Source: Chryseobacterium sp. Leaf394
GTDB taxonomy: Bacteria > Bacteroidota > Bacteroidia > Flavobacteriales > Weeksellaceae
Assembly: GCF_001424105.1 (NCBI RefSeq)
Contig: NZ_LMQH01000010.1
Coordinates: 350,032 to 402,058, forward strand
DNA length: 52,027 bases
Reading direction: 5' to 3'
The position numbers and the translations under genes were made by a program. Shown piece by piece: positions 1 to 8,788 of this stretch; within the stretch, counting starts at the first letter, position 1, and each line of letters starts with the position of its first letter. The notes under the pieces are model-generated. The model was not told the DNA's origin. It did not search any database and was given only the letters and a program-made list of their open reading frames with translations.

Positions 1-9
1 ATAAAGTTC

Positions 10-777
10 ATGCTGTCAATCTTAGCTTTGATTTTAATTATCGGAGCGTCATTTCAAAAACTTCAGGATAAACCTGTTCTTTACATCATAGGAGATTCGA
101 CCGTACAGAATGGTTCTGGTAAAGGTGCAGACTCACTTTGGGGTTGGGGAAGTTTTATGAATTTATTTTTGGATACAACAAAAATTGAGATTCAGAATCA
201 TGCGAAAGGTGGCAGAAGCAGCAGAACTTTTATCACAGAAGGCCGGTGGGATTCCATTATGAAAACCATTAAAAAAGGAGATTATGTTTTGATGCAGTTT
301 GGTCATAATGATGGTGGCGAACTGGCAGATACCCTGAGAGCCAGAGGAACAATTAAAGGAATTGGAGAAGAAACCAAAGATATCTACAACCCAATCCGTA
401 GAGTGGACGAAACGGTTTATACTTACGGTCATTACATGAGAAAGTATGCGAATGAAGCGAAATCGAAAGGGGCAATTCCTATTATAGTTTCGCCAATTCC
501 GAGAAATAAATTTAACGGGAAAGGTAAAATTGAAAAAGACCAGTACGCAATCTGGTCACAAGAAGTTGCCCAACAAACCGGCGCTTATTTTTTAGATTTA
601 AATACAATGGTCATCAAAAAATATGAAAAAATGGGAGCCGAAAAAGTAAAAGCTTTCTTCCCAAAAGACCATACGCATACTAATGAGGCTGGAGCAATTT
701 TTAATGCAGAACTGGTAGCAAAAGGCATTGAGAATTTAGAGAAATTTGAACTCAGGAATTATTTAAAAAGAAAATAA
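10..777 (+). CDS. Rhamnogalacturonan acetylesterase-like SGNH/GDSL hydrolase (CE12 type)
   Basis: Predicted periplasmic or secreted esterase that removes acetyl groups from the galacturonate residues of rhamnogalacturonan, opening the backbone to lyases and hydrolases. A hydrophobic N-terminal segment (about residues 2-15) precedes block I IGDST with candidate nucleophile Ser30. The block II glycine region is GGRSS (67-71), block III is GHND (98-101) and the C-terminal DxxH dyad is Asp220/His223, so the SGNH set is complete. The frame stays open to the left window edge (codons I-K-F before the first ATG) and the signal peptide lacks its usual basic start, so the real start is probably a few codons further left, outside the window. 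It sits 16 bases before the GH105 gene and is probably cotranscribed with it. Substrate is inferred from context. Confidence 0.88.
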   Translation: MLSILALILIIGASFQKLQDKPVLYIIGDSTVQNGSGKGADSLWGWGSFMNLFLDTTKIEIQNHAKGGRSSRTFITEGRWDSIMKTIKKGDYVLMQFGHNDGGELADTLRARGTIKGIGEETKDIYNPIRRVDETVYTYGHYMRKYANEAKSKGAIPIIVSPIPRNKFNGKGKIEKDQYAIWSQEVAQQTGAYFLDLNTMVIKKYEKMGAEKVKAFFPKDHTHTNEAGAIFNAELVAKGIENLEKFELRNYLKRK

Positions 778-793
778 AAATAAATATATACTT

Positions 794-1954
794 ATGAAAA
801 AACTGTTAACAACAGGTTTTTTTGCACTGATCATCGGAGGATTGACTTCCTGTTCGGTACAGAAGAATGCTTCTGCAAGCAAAGTGGAAATTCCCAACAA
901 AAAAGAAGTTTTGGAAGTTTCAAGAAGAGCGAATCAATACTTTATGGACAAGTGGCCGGATACCAAAAAAGACATCGTTGGCAAGAAAGTCTGGCCAAGT
1001 AATCTCTGGACTAGAGCGGTATACTACGAGGGCTTGATGGCGCTTCACTCTGTAGATCCAAAGAAAGAATATTATGATTATGCAATGTCTTGGGCAAACA
1101 ATCATAAATGGGATTTACAGCGTGGAACATACACCCGAAACGCCGATCACCAGGCTTGCGGACAAACCTACCTCGACCTTTACGAAATCGACGGAAGAAA
1201 ACATCCTGAAAGAATTAAAAATGTGAAAGCAGCGATGGACAGCATGATTGCCACTAAAAAAGTAGATGACTGGTGGTGGATTGATGCGCTTCAAATGTCG
1301 ATGCCAATCTTTACTAAATTGGGTAGAATTACCGGCGAACAAAAATATTTCGACAGAAATTACGAAATGTATGCCTACACCAAATACAAGCATGGCGGAA
1401 ATGGTTTGTACAATCAGGCAGATAAAATCTGGTGGAGAGATAAGGATTTTGTACCGCCTTACAAAGAGCCAAATGGTGAAGATTGTTACTGGAGCCGTGG
1501 AAACGGCTGGGTAGTGGCAGCGTTAGCAAAAACGCTGCAAGACACGCCTAAATCTGACCCTCATTATAAAGAATATCTGCAGGATTATAAAGATATGTTA
1601 GCAGCCTTAATTCCTATCCAAAGGGAAGATGGTTTCTGGAATGTTAGTTTACATGATCCAAACAATTTCGGTGGAAAAGAAACGACAGGAACTGCACTTT
1701 TCGTTTACGGAATGGCGTACGGTGTGAATAACGGATTAATCGACAGAAGTACATATTTACCTGTTTTGGTAAAAGCGTGGAACGCAATGGTAAAAGATTC
1801 TGTTCAGCCCAACGGATTTTTAGGCTGGGTTCAGGGAACCGGAAAAGAGCCGAAAGATGGACAACCTTTAGCTGTAGATAAAGTTCCTGATTTTGAAGAT
1901 TACGGATTGGGATGTTTCCTGCTTGCGGGTAGTGAAGTTTATAAATTGAAGTAG
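794..1954 (+). CDS. GH105 unsaturated rhamnogalacturonyl hydrolase, lipoprotein
   Basis: Predicted to hydrolyse the 4,5-unsaturated galacturonyl residue from rhamnogalacturonan lyase products, giving rhamnose and 5-keto-4-deoxyuronate. Residues 1-20 form a lipoprotein signal with lipobox LTSC (Cys20), so the enzyme is probably membrane anchored. The rest matches the (alpha/alpha)6 barrel of the YteR/YesR family: DHQACGQTYLDLY at 118-130, WWWIDALQMSMP around 160-171 with the likely catalytic Asp164, and WSRGNGW at 233-239. Length (386) is normal for the family. It follows the esterase gene closely and is followed by two strong terminator-like hairpins. Rhamnose released here would feed the rha genes downstream. 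Confidence 0.92.
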   Translation: MKKLLTTGFFALIIGGLTSCSVQKNASASKVEIPNKKEVLEVSRRANQYFMDKWPDTKKDIVGKKVWPSNLWTRAVYYEGLMALHSVDPKKEYYDYAMSWANNHKWDLQRGTYTRNADHQACGQTYLDLYEIDGRKHPERIKNVKAAMDSMIATKKVDDWWWIDALQMSMPIFTKLGRITGEQKYFDRNYEMYAYTKYKHGGNGLYNQADKIWWRDKDFVPPYKEPNGEDCYWSRGNGWVVAALAKTLQDTPKSDPHYKEYLQDYKDMLAALIPIQREDGFWNVSLHDPNNFGGKETTGTALFVYGMAYGVNNGLIDRSTYLPVLVKAWNAMVKDSVQPNGFLGWVQGTGKEPKDGQPLAVDKVPDFEDYGLGCFLLAGSEVYKLK

Positions 1955-2011
1955 TTTTTAGCTCGCGCAGATCAAGGTGATTTTGCAGATCTTTAAAATA
2001 TAAGTCTGCTC

Positions 2012-2048
2012 AAACCTTCAAGGTTTCTAAAACCTTGAAGGTTTTTTT
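2012..2048 (+). terminator. Rho-independent terminator after GH105 operon
   Basis: A perfect 15-base inverted repeat (2012-2026 with 2030-2044, three-base loop) runs into seven Ts. Each arm (AAACCTTCAAGGTTT) is itself nearly palindromic. Confidence 0.8.
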
Positions 2049-2049
2049 A

Positions 2050-2212
2050 TGAGAAAGTTCAGTACACATGTGCTTTAAACTTTCTCATCATGAGAAACCC
2101 TAATCGCACGCATTGAATAAACTTTCTCATAAGAGGGAAACCTTGCCGCACCCGTGTGATGAACTTTCCCCTAAAGTAGATTGTATGTTGCAAACGTGCT
2201 TTAAACTTTCCC
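2050..2212. repeat. Tandem imperfect palindromic repeats
   Basis: Three successive units of about 37-42 bases each start with GAGAAA or GGGAAA and end with AACTTTCTC or AACTTTCCC (2051-2086, 2092-2128, 2135-2170). A fourth right half ends at 2212. Each unit can fold into a hairpin closed by GAGAAAGTT/AACTTTCTC-type arms, with a variable centre containing a GTGC/GCAC-like core. They look like diverged copies of one REP-like element. Confidence 0.6.
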
Positions 2213-2284
2213 TAAAACTGTCTTTAAAAATAAAATACTAATCTTTTTAACACGAAATCACCCATCATCAAACATCCATAGATC

Positions 2285-2322
2285 AAACCTAACGGGTTTT
2301 CAAAACCCGTTAGGTTTTTTGT
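2285..2322. terminator. Strong terminator-like hairpin
   Basis: A 16-base perfect inverted repeat (2285-2300 with 2302-2317; core AACGGG/CCCGTT) is followed by a T-rich tract. It lies some 330 bases past GH105, so it may insulate the rhaT operon from upstream transcription. Confidence 0.65.
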
Positions 2323-2629
2323 TTTTTGGATGAAAAATTAATTGGAAGTCAAACGTATTTTTGAAATGGATTTTTACTCTAAACAATAAAAAGAGCTCTG
2401 ATTAATTTTCAGTTTTAATCTAAATTCCAGAATGTCACAATATTTAGGGCAAATTTTAAAAGTTTTAAGAATAAAATATTATAGATAAAATTCATTAAAA
2501 CAACAACTTAAACCAAAATTTGTAAATCGTGTGAATTTTATTATTTTTCAAAATCATCATACATGACACTACAAGACGCGCAATCGGTTACATCTTGCTA
2601 ATTTTCAAATTCAATCAATCAGAAAAATT

Positions 2630-3718
2630 ATGAACGCACTATTAGGAGTACTATTTCATTTCCTCGGAGGCTTTGCTTCGGGCAGTTTTTATATGCCGTA
2701 CAAAAAAGTAAAAGGATGGCAATGGGAAACTTTTTGGTTGATTGGAGGAACTTTCTCTTGGATTATCGTTCCGCCGTTGGCTGCATTTCTTACGATTCCT
2801 GATTTTTGGGAAATCATTCAGAATGAAAGTTCGGCTATTATAGGATTTACATTTCTATTTGGGGCACTTTGGGGAATTGGTGGTTTTATGTATGGATTAG
2901 GAGTTCGTTATCTGGGTGTCGCATTGGGAAGCAGCATTATGTTGGGGCTTACGATGGTAATCGGTTCACTTTTGCCTTCTATCTATTATGAATTTAATCC
3001 TGAAGCAGGAAAAGACAATATCGGTTTAATGTTTTCCAGCGAGTGGGGAAAAATGGTTCTTTTAGGACTTTTGGTCTGCGTTGTCGGAATCATCATCAGC
3101 GGAAAAGCGGGTGTAATGAAAGACAGAGAACTTCAGACCGATGCCATCGATCCTCACGGAATGGAAGTGAAAACGGAATACAAATTTGGTTTAGGATTGA
3201 TCGTAGCAATCATTTCGGGAGTTTTAAGTGCCTGTTTTAATTTCGGCCTGGAGGCTGGAAAACCAATGGCGAATATTGCCAATGAAGCATGGAAACTGGC
3301 AAATCCAAATCAGGGAGAATTTCTTTTTCAAAATAATGTAACGTATGTTGTTGTTCTTTGGGGCGGGATGTTGTCGAATCTGATCGGTTGTCTTTATCTT
3401 TCATTTAAAAATAAATCATATTCAGATTATACCAAAAAGAGTGTTCCTGTCGTAAAAAATATCATTTTCTGTGCGTTGGCAGGAACGATGTGGTTTTTAC
3501 AGTTCTTCTTCTACGGAATGGGAGAAAGCAAAATGGGGAACGGCCCAAGCTCATGGATTTTACACATGGCATTCATTATTTTAATTGCGAATCTTTGGGG
3601 CGTAATTATTAAGGAATGGAAAGGCGTATCAAAAAAGACAATCACTACCATTTCACTGGGAATGTTTGTGCTGTTTATTTCTATATTGATTGTAGGATAC
3701 GGAAATTCAATAAGGTAA
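2630..3718 (+). CDS. rhaT: L-rhamnose/H+ symporter RhaT
   Basis: Inner-membrane importer of L-rhamnose driven by the proton gradient. The 362-residue protein is hydrophobic throughout with about ten membrane segments. It begins with the family-typical MNALLGVLFHFLGGFASGSF start (E. coli RhaT is 344 residues). The GLGVRYLGVALGSSIMLGL stretch near 90-110 and the small central hydrophilic loop around 165-185 fit the drug/metabolite-type RhaT fold. Its TAA stop overlaps the rhaM ATG by one base, so uptake and mutarotation are coupled in translation. The gene starts an operon that continues through uxuA and the GH2 gene. Confidence 0.95.
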   Translation: MNALLGVLFHFLGGFASGSFYMPYKKVKGWQWETFWLIGGTFSWIIVPPLAAFLTIPDFWEIIQNESSAIIGFTFLFGALWGIGGFMYGLGVRYLGVALGSSIMLGLTMVIGSLLPSIYYEFNPEAGKDNIGLMFSSEWGKMVLLGLLVCVVGIIISGKAGVMKDRELQTDAIDPHGMEVKTEYKFGLGLIVAIISGVLSACFNFGLEAGKPMANIANEAWKLANPNQGEFLFQNNVTYVVVLWGGMLSNLIGCLYLSFKNKSYSDYTKKSVPVVKNIIFCALAGTMWFLQFFFYGMGESKMGNGPSSWILHMAFIILIANLWGVIIKEWKGVSKKTITTISLGMFVLFISILIVGYGNSIR

Positions 3719-4032
3719 TGGCAAGGAAAGCATTTAAAATGTTCCTCAACAAAGGCGCTGAAGCTGAATACAAAAAGCGTCATGAAGAAACATGGCCAGA
3801 AATTAAAAATTTGCTCAAAGATGCAGGAGTTTCAAATTATTCAATTTTTTTGGATGAAGAAACAAATATATTATTTGGTGTACTGCATTATGACGATGAA
3901 ATTAGGTATCAGAACATTTCATTGCAGCCAATAATGCAGAAGTGGTGGGATTACATGAAAGATTTAATGGAAACCAATGAAGACAATTCACCGAAAAGCG
4001 CGGATTTAACCGAGGTTTTTTATTTAAAATAA
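3718..4032 (+). CDS. rhaM: L-rhamnose mutarotase RhaM
   Basis: Interconverts alpha- and beta-L-rhamnopyranose so that the isomerase receives its preferred anomer; cytosolic. Starting at the ATG at 3718 gives 104 residues, the same length as E. coli RhaM, and puts the expected catalytic histidine at His22 in KKRHEETWPE. The tail motif MQKWWDYMKDLME is typical of the family. An in-frame ATG 102 bases upstream lies inside rhaT and is not the start. The stop-start overlap with rhaT implies translational coupling. Confidence 0.94.
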   Translation: MARKAFKMFLNKGAEAEYKKRHEETWPEIKNLLKDAGVSNYSIFLDEETNILFGVLHYDDEIRYQNISLQPIMQKWWDYMKDLMETNEDNSPKSADLTEVFYLK

Positions 4033-4090
4033 ATATATTCTTATTGTTTAAAAACGAATGATAATTTCCTAAAATATATCTTCGATACTT

Positions 4091-5308
4091 ATGGAGGACT
4101 TCAAAAATTCACAGCTGGGCATGACGCAGACCTGGAGATGGTTTGGTCCTCACGATACAGTTCCGCTTTCATACATTAAAATGGCCGGAGCAACTGGTGT
4201 TGTCACTGCACTTCATCATATTCCCAACGGTGACATCTGGACGGTAGAAGAAATTCTGAAAAGAAAAAATACCATAGAGGCCATCGGACTCTCGTGGGAT
4301 GTGGTAGAAAGCGTTCCCGTACATGAAGACATCAAAAAAAGAAAAGGACAATATAAAATTTATATTCAAAACTATCAGCAGTCGCTACGAAATTTAGCAC
4401 AATGTGGAATTAAAACGGTCTGCTATAATTTTATGCCAATCTTAGATTGGACGCGCACTGACCTCGAATTTGAAATGCCCGATGGCAGCAAAGCGCTCCG
4501 TTTTGATCAGCTTCAGTTTGCAGCTTTTGATTTATTTATTTTAAAACGTAAAGACGCAGCAAAGAGTTACACAACTCAACAGTTTACTGACGCTGAGGAA
4601 ATATTCCGTAAAATGTCTGATGATGAAAAAACCAGGTTGTCAAACAACATCATCGCCGGTCTTCCGGGAGCTGAAGAAGGTTATCAGCTGGATAAGTTTA
4701 ATGATTTAATTGATGAATATTCTGATATTGGTGAAGCCGGATTGCGCATTAATTTGAAAGAATTCCTGAGAGAAATTATTCCCGTAGCGGCTGAAAATGA
4801 AGTCAAAATGGCAATTCATCCGGACGATCCGCCTTTCCCGATTCTCGGTTTACCAAGAATTGTAAGCACAGAGTCTGATCTTATTGAAATCCTTCAGACC
4901 GTAGATTCTATCTACAACGGATTATGTTTCTGTACCGGATCTTTAGGCGTGCGGTCTGATAATGATCTCCCCGGAATGGTTGAGTGGTTGGGTGATAAAA
5001 TTAATTTCGTTCATCTGAGAGCAACAAAAAGCGATGCGGCAGGCAACTTTTTTGAAGCAGATCATCTGGATGGTGATGTCGACATGTACAGCGTTGTGAA
5101 AGCTTTGCTGACCGAACAGAAGATAAGAATACAAAATAAAAGAGCAGATTTTCAACTTCCTATGAGACCAGATCACGGGCATCAGATGTTGGATGATCTT
5201 ACAAAAAAATCAAATCCAGGATACAGTGCCATCGGCAGATTACGTGGTCTGGCAGAACTTCGCGGTTTAGAATTAGGAATCCGGCGAAGCTTTTCTGATA
5301 TCAGATAA
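4091..5308 (+). CDS. uxuA: D-mannonate dehydratase UxuA
   Basis: Dehydrates D-mannonate to 2-keto-3-deoxy-D-gluconate, a late step of D-glucuronate catabolism; cytosolic. The N-terminus [11 protein letters not shown] (about 14-24) followed by [19 protein letters not shown] is the family signature, and the IHPDDPP and [10 protein letters not shown] stretches carry expected metal-site residues. Length 405 is close to E. coli UxuA (394). It sits 58 bases after rhaM and 110 before the GH2 gene, so it appears to share the rhaT transcript although its substrate is not a rhamnose product. This suggests that the natural glycan also supplies glucuronate. No other hexuronate gene (uxaC, uxuB, kdgK, kdgA) is in the window. 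Confidence 0.94.
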   Translation: MEDFKNSQLGMTQTWRWFGPHDTVPLSYIKMAGATGVVTALHHIPNGDIWTVEEILKRKNTIEAIGLSWDVVESVPVHEDIKKRKGQYKIYIQNYQQSLRNLAQCGIKTVCYNFMPILDWTRTDLEFEMPDGSKALRFDQLQFAAFDLFILKRKDAAKSYTTQQFTDAEEIFRKMSDDEKTRLSNNIIAGLPGAEEGYQLDKFNDLIDEYSDIGEAGLRINLKEFLREIIPVAAENEVKMAIHPDDPPFPILGLPRIVSTESDLIEILQTVDSIYNGLCFCTGSLGVRSDNDLPGMVEWLGDKINFVHLRATKSDAAGNFFEADHLDGDVDMYSVVKALLTEQKIRIQNKRADFQLPMRPDHGHQMLDDLTKKSNPGYSAIGRLRGLAELRGLELGIRRSFSDIR

Positions 5309-5418
5309 AATATTGTCCGCAGTCCGTCAATGTCTTAAAATTCTCTGTTTGCCTTTGCTTAAATTAAGCATTAGAATAAATAAAGAATATCCAGTTATTA
5401 TAATAAAAATCTTCCGAT

Positions 5419-8400
5419 ATGAATTATTTTTTAGTCAGATTCAAAATCATATTCCTGTTGGTTTTGATTGTATTCATGCAGTTAGATGCTCAAATTAAAT
5501 TCAATCCTGAGATTCAGAAATACAATTTCAACAGCCAGTGGCTTTTGCATATCGGAGATGTAAAAAACGGTGAATCAGTTACTTTAAAAGACTCAGACTG
5601 GAAAAAAATCACCTTGCCCAGAGCTTTCAACGAAGATGAGGCGTTCAAGGTAGCCATCGACAGCCTTTCGACCTCTGTGGTTTTATATAGAAAACATTTC
5701 AAACTGCCTAAAGAAGCCAAAGGAAAAAAGATTTTTCTGGAGTTTGAAGGAATCCGTTTTGCAGGTGAATTTTTCATCAATGGCAAACATGTGGGAAGTC
5801 ACGAAAATGGGGTGATGGCATTTGGTTTAGATATTTCTGACCAGGTAAAATTCGGAAATGAAGATAATATATTCACTGCCAGGATTGATAATGCTTGGGA
5901 TTATAAAGAAAAAGCCACAGGACAAAGATATCAGTGGAATGATAAAAATTTCAATGCCAATTATGGAGGTATTCCCAAAAATGTCAATTTATATATTAAA
6001 GAAAAAGTTTACCAAACGCTTCCGTTATATTCAAATCTCGGAACAGTAGGAACTTATATTTATGCAAAAGATTTTAATATTAAAAATAAATCGGCAGTCA
6101 TTCATGCAGAGTCTGAAATTATAAATGAATTTTCAGAAGTTAAAAATGTCAGATTTGAAGCAGTCATCAAAGACCCGAAAGGTAAAACCGTAAAAACAGT
6201 AAAAGGCACTGAAACTAAAATCTTACCCGGAGAAAAAAAGATTCTTACAGCAGAAGATCAACTCAGTAATATTGAATTCTGGAGCTGGGGATACGGTTAT
6301 TTGTATACAGTTTATACTGAACTATATGTTGATAATAAACTCGTCGACAGAGTTAAGACCAAAACAGGTTTCAGAAAAACTAAGTTTGATAAAGGAATGG
6401 TTTGGCTCAATGACCGGGTGATTCAGATGAAAGGTTATGCACAGCGTACCAGTAACGAATGGCCTGCCGTCGGAATGTCGGTTCCAGCATGGCTAAGTGA
6501 TTTTTCAAATAAAATGATGGTCGACAGCAATGCCAACCTTGTTCGCTGGATGCACGTTACCCCATGGAAACAGGATGTAGAAAGCTGCGACCGTGTAGGA
6601 TTGATGCAGGCAATGCCCGCCGGTGATGCAGAAAAAGATGTACAGGACAGACGTTGGAAGCAGAGAACTTCATTAATGCGGGACGCTATTATCTACAATA
6701 GAAATAATCCCAGTATCGTTTTTTATGAATCTGGTAACGAATCTATTTCAGAAGAGCACATGGCAGAAATGAAAGCAATTCGTGATCAGTACGATCCTTT
6801 CGGAGGAAGAGCCATTGGTTCGCGTGAAATGCTCGACAGCAAAACTGCTGAATATGGTGGAGAAATGCTTTACATCAACAAATCGGCCCGAATTCCGATG
6901 TGGGCAACCGAGTACAGCAGAGATGAAGCCCTCAGAAAATACTGGGACAGCTATTCATATCCTTATCATAAAGACGGAGAAGGAAATTCTGTCTACCGGT
7001 CAACAGTTACCAACAAAGTTGAACCGCGCAAAGATGCTGAAGTCTACAACAGAAATCAGGATACATTTACCAAAGAAACGGTGACGAGATGGTATGACTA
7101 TTACCGGGTTCGCCCCGGAACGGGAAATCGTGTAAGCTCAGGTGGTGTGAATATTATTTTTTCAGATACCAATACCCATTACCGTGGCGTTGAAAATTAC
7201 AGAAGAAGCGGCGAAGTAGATGCCATGCGCCTTCCGAAAGACGGCTTTTTTGCCCATCAGGTCATGTGGGATGGTTGGGTAGATGTCGAAAATTACCGTA
7301 CGCATTTGGTGGGACACTGGAATTATCCTGAAAATACCGTGAAAGATATTTTTGCAGTTTCAAGTGGTGAGAAAGTTGAGCTTTTTATCAACGGAAAATC
7401 ACAGGGTTTTGGCGAGAAGACAGATGGTTTTTGGTTTACTTTTAAAAATGTAAAATTCTTGCTGGGAACGATTGAAGCGGTGAGTTACGATATTCAGAAT
7501 AAAGAGTTGAGTAGAGATAAAATAGAGACTGCCGGAAAGCCATACGCTATCAAATTAAAAAAAATGAATGCTGCAGACGGTTTTAAAGCGGATGCCTCAG
7601 ATTTAGCTTTGATTGAGGTAGAAGTTGTTGATGAAAAAGGAAATCGTTGCCCGTTGGCAGATCATTTAATTTCATTCGAATTAAAAGGTCCGGCAGAGTG
7701 GCGCGGAGGTATTGCCAAAGGAAAAGATAATTATATTCTCTCTCAAAAACTACCTGTTGAGCAAGGTGTCAACCGTGTTTTAATCCGTTCTACACTTCAA
7801 AAAGGCGAGATTTCACTTAAGGCCAATGCAGTAGGTTTGGTTTCAGACGAAATTAAATTTAAATCTGTTGATAATCCTGCAAAAGACGGTTTGTCGAAAT
7901 ATTTCAGTGCTGATTTTCTGCCTGCCAATTTATCAAGAGGAAAAACACCGGAGAATCCTTCATTTAAAGTTTCAAGAAAATCGGTTGAGATTGAACATGC
8001 TGAAGCTGGAAGCAATTCAGACAAAGCAAAATTGAGTTTCGATGATAACGAACTGAGTGAATGGAGCAGTGACGGTGACATTTCTAACGCCTTTATAATT
8101 TATACATTCAAGAAAGAAACAGCTATTAGCGAAGTTGAAATGAAATTGGTTTCATGGCGTAATAAAAGTTATCCTATTAAAATATCAGTTGATGAAAAAG
8201 TAGTCTTTCAAGGCAATACACCAAAAAGTTTGGGCTATTTTTCAATCCCACTATCGCAGCCTGTAAAAGGTAAAACAGTCAAAGTAGAGTTGGTGGGTAA
8301 AACATCAGAAAAAGATGCGTTTGGCAGTGTTGTAGAAATTACAGGAAAGAAAGAAATCAATGATGAAAAAAAACAGAAAAGCTCCATTGGAATCGTAGAA

Positions 8401-8430
8401 ATTGAGTTCTACGAGAAAGTAGAAATTTAA
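5419..8430 (+). CDS. GH2 family glycoside hydrolase (beta-galactosidase/glucuronidase type)
   Basis: Large exo-acting hydrolase predicted to remove beta-linked sugars from pectin side chains in the periplasm. A signal peptide covers about residues 1-25 (ends QLDAQ). A GH2 sugar-binding jelly roll (about 40-195) with FEGIRFAGEFFINGKHVGSH is followed by an Ig-like domain (200-300) and a TIM barrel (about 305-600). The likely acid/base is Glu441 in SGNES (438-442), and a candidate nucleophile is Glu498 in WATEYS. C-terminal beta-rich domains (about 640-1003) resemble the extra domains of long Bacteroidota GH2 enzymes. Exact specificity (galactose, glucuronate or other) cannot be read from sequence. 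Last gene of the rhaT operon; a hairpin terminator follows. Confidence 0.88.
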   Translation: MNYFLVRFKIIFLLVLIVFMQLDAQIKFNPEIQKYNFNSQWLLHIGDVKNGESVTLKDSDWKKITLPRAFNEDEAFKVAIDSLSTSVVLYRKHFKLPKEAKGKKIFLEFEGIRFAGEFFINGKHVGSHENGVMAFGLDISDQVKFGNEDNIFTARIDNAWDYKEKATGQRYQWNDKNFNANYGGIPKNVNLYIKEKVYQTLPLYSNLGTVGTYIYAKDFNIKNKSAVIHAESEIINEFSEVKNVRFEAVIKDPKGKTVKTVKGTETKILPGEKKILTAEDQLSNIEFWSWGYGYLYTVYTELYVDNKLVDRVKTKTGFRKTKFDKGMVWLNDRVIQMKGYAQRTSNEWPAVGMSVPAWLSDFSNKMMVDSNANLVRWMHVTPWKQDVESCDRVGLMQAMPAGDAEKDVQDRRWKQRTSLMRDAIIYNRNNPSIVFYESGNESISEEHMAEMKAIRDQYDPFGGRAIGSREMLDSKTAEYGGEMLYINKSARIPMWATEYSRDEALRKYWDSYSYPYHKDGEGNSVYRSTVTNKVEPRKDAEVYNRNQDTFTKETVTRWYDYYRVRPGTGNRVSSGGVNIIFSDTNTHYRGVENYRRSGEVDAMRLPKDGFFAHQVMWDGWVDVENYRTHLVGHWNYPENTVKDIFAVSSGEKVELFINGKSQGFGEKTDGFWFTFKNVKFLLGTIEAVSYDIQNKELSRDKIETAGKPYAIKLKKMNAADGFKADASDLALIEVEVVDEKGNRCPLADHLISFELKGPAEWRGGIAKGKDNYILSQKLPVEQGVNRVLIRSTLQKGEISLKANAVGLVSDEIKFKSVDNPAKDGLSKYFSADFLPANLSRGKTPENPSFKVSRKSVEIEHAEAGSNSDKAKLSFDDNELSEWSSDGDISNAFIIYTFKKETAISEVEMKLVSWRNKSYPIKISVDEKVVFQGNTPKSLGYFSIPLSQPVKGKTVKVELVGKTSEKDAFGSVVEITGKKEINDEKKQKSSIGIVEIEFYEKVEI

Positions 8431-8788
8431 TTTTCCACGTAAATTTTAAGTATGAATTTCATATTCAGTTAATGTCATTGTAGAGTTCAAATTAGCTTTT
8501 TGAAAGGCGACTAAATTTTTTGGTTGCCTTTTTTATCAAGTCTTGTGCCAGTATTTGAAAATGTTCAGAAGAAAACATGATAAATATCAGTCGGGTGATG
8601 AGTTTTACAAATTTAAATAATACTTCCGATTTAATGATTAAATTAATAATAAATCCATTTTTTAATAGAATAATATATAAATTATTATGAAAAATTATGA
8701 ATTTTATAATGCAGGATATGGCAGGATGCTAAAACATTTGTAAGAATGTACTTTTCAAGCATAATTCAATGTAAATAAAAATTAATAT
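8431..8788. other. 358-base region between GH2 and susC
   Basis: Contains the GH2 terminator (8503-8535), then about 250 very AT-rich bases that must include the susC promoter. A short direct repeat, GCAGGATATG/GCAGGATGCT, occurs at 8711-8730. No clean TTG/TAnnTTTG pair was found. Confidence 0.5.
8503..8535 (+). terminator. Terminator of the rhaT-GH2 operon
   Basis: Arms AAAGGCGAC (8503-8511) and GTTGCCTTT (8523-8531) pair with one G-U, with an 11-base loop and a run of six Ts starting inside the right arm. Confidence 0.7.

Larger units (their letters stand above)
1955..2629. other. 675-base intergenic region: terminators, tandem palindromes, leader of rhaT operon
   Basis: No credible gene. 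It starts with a degenerate gcagat-type repeat (about 1968-1993), then holds a terminator (2012-2048), a cluster of related palindromes (2050-2212) and a second terminator-like hairpin (2285-2320). The remaining 300 bases, very AT rich, must carry the promoter of the rhaT operon. No convincing TTG/TAnnTTTG pair was found there. Confidence 0.7.

Noticed and set aside
1955..2629. Riboswitch before rhaT
   Set aside because: The structures present are terminators and REP-like palindromes well separated from the start codon; no known aptamer pattern was recognised.
5313..5498. 61-codon frame between uxuA and the GH2 gene
   Set aside because: It overlaps the first 80 bases of the GH2 signal peptide in another frame and shows no protein-like features.
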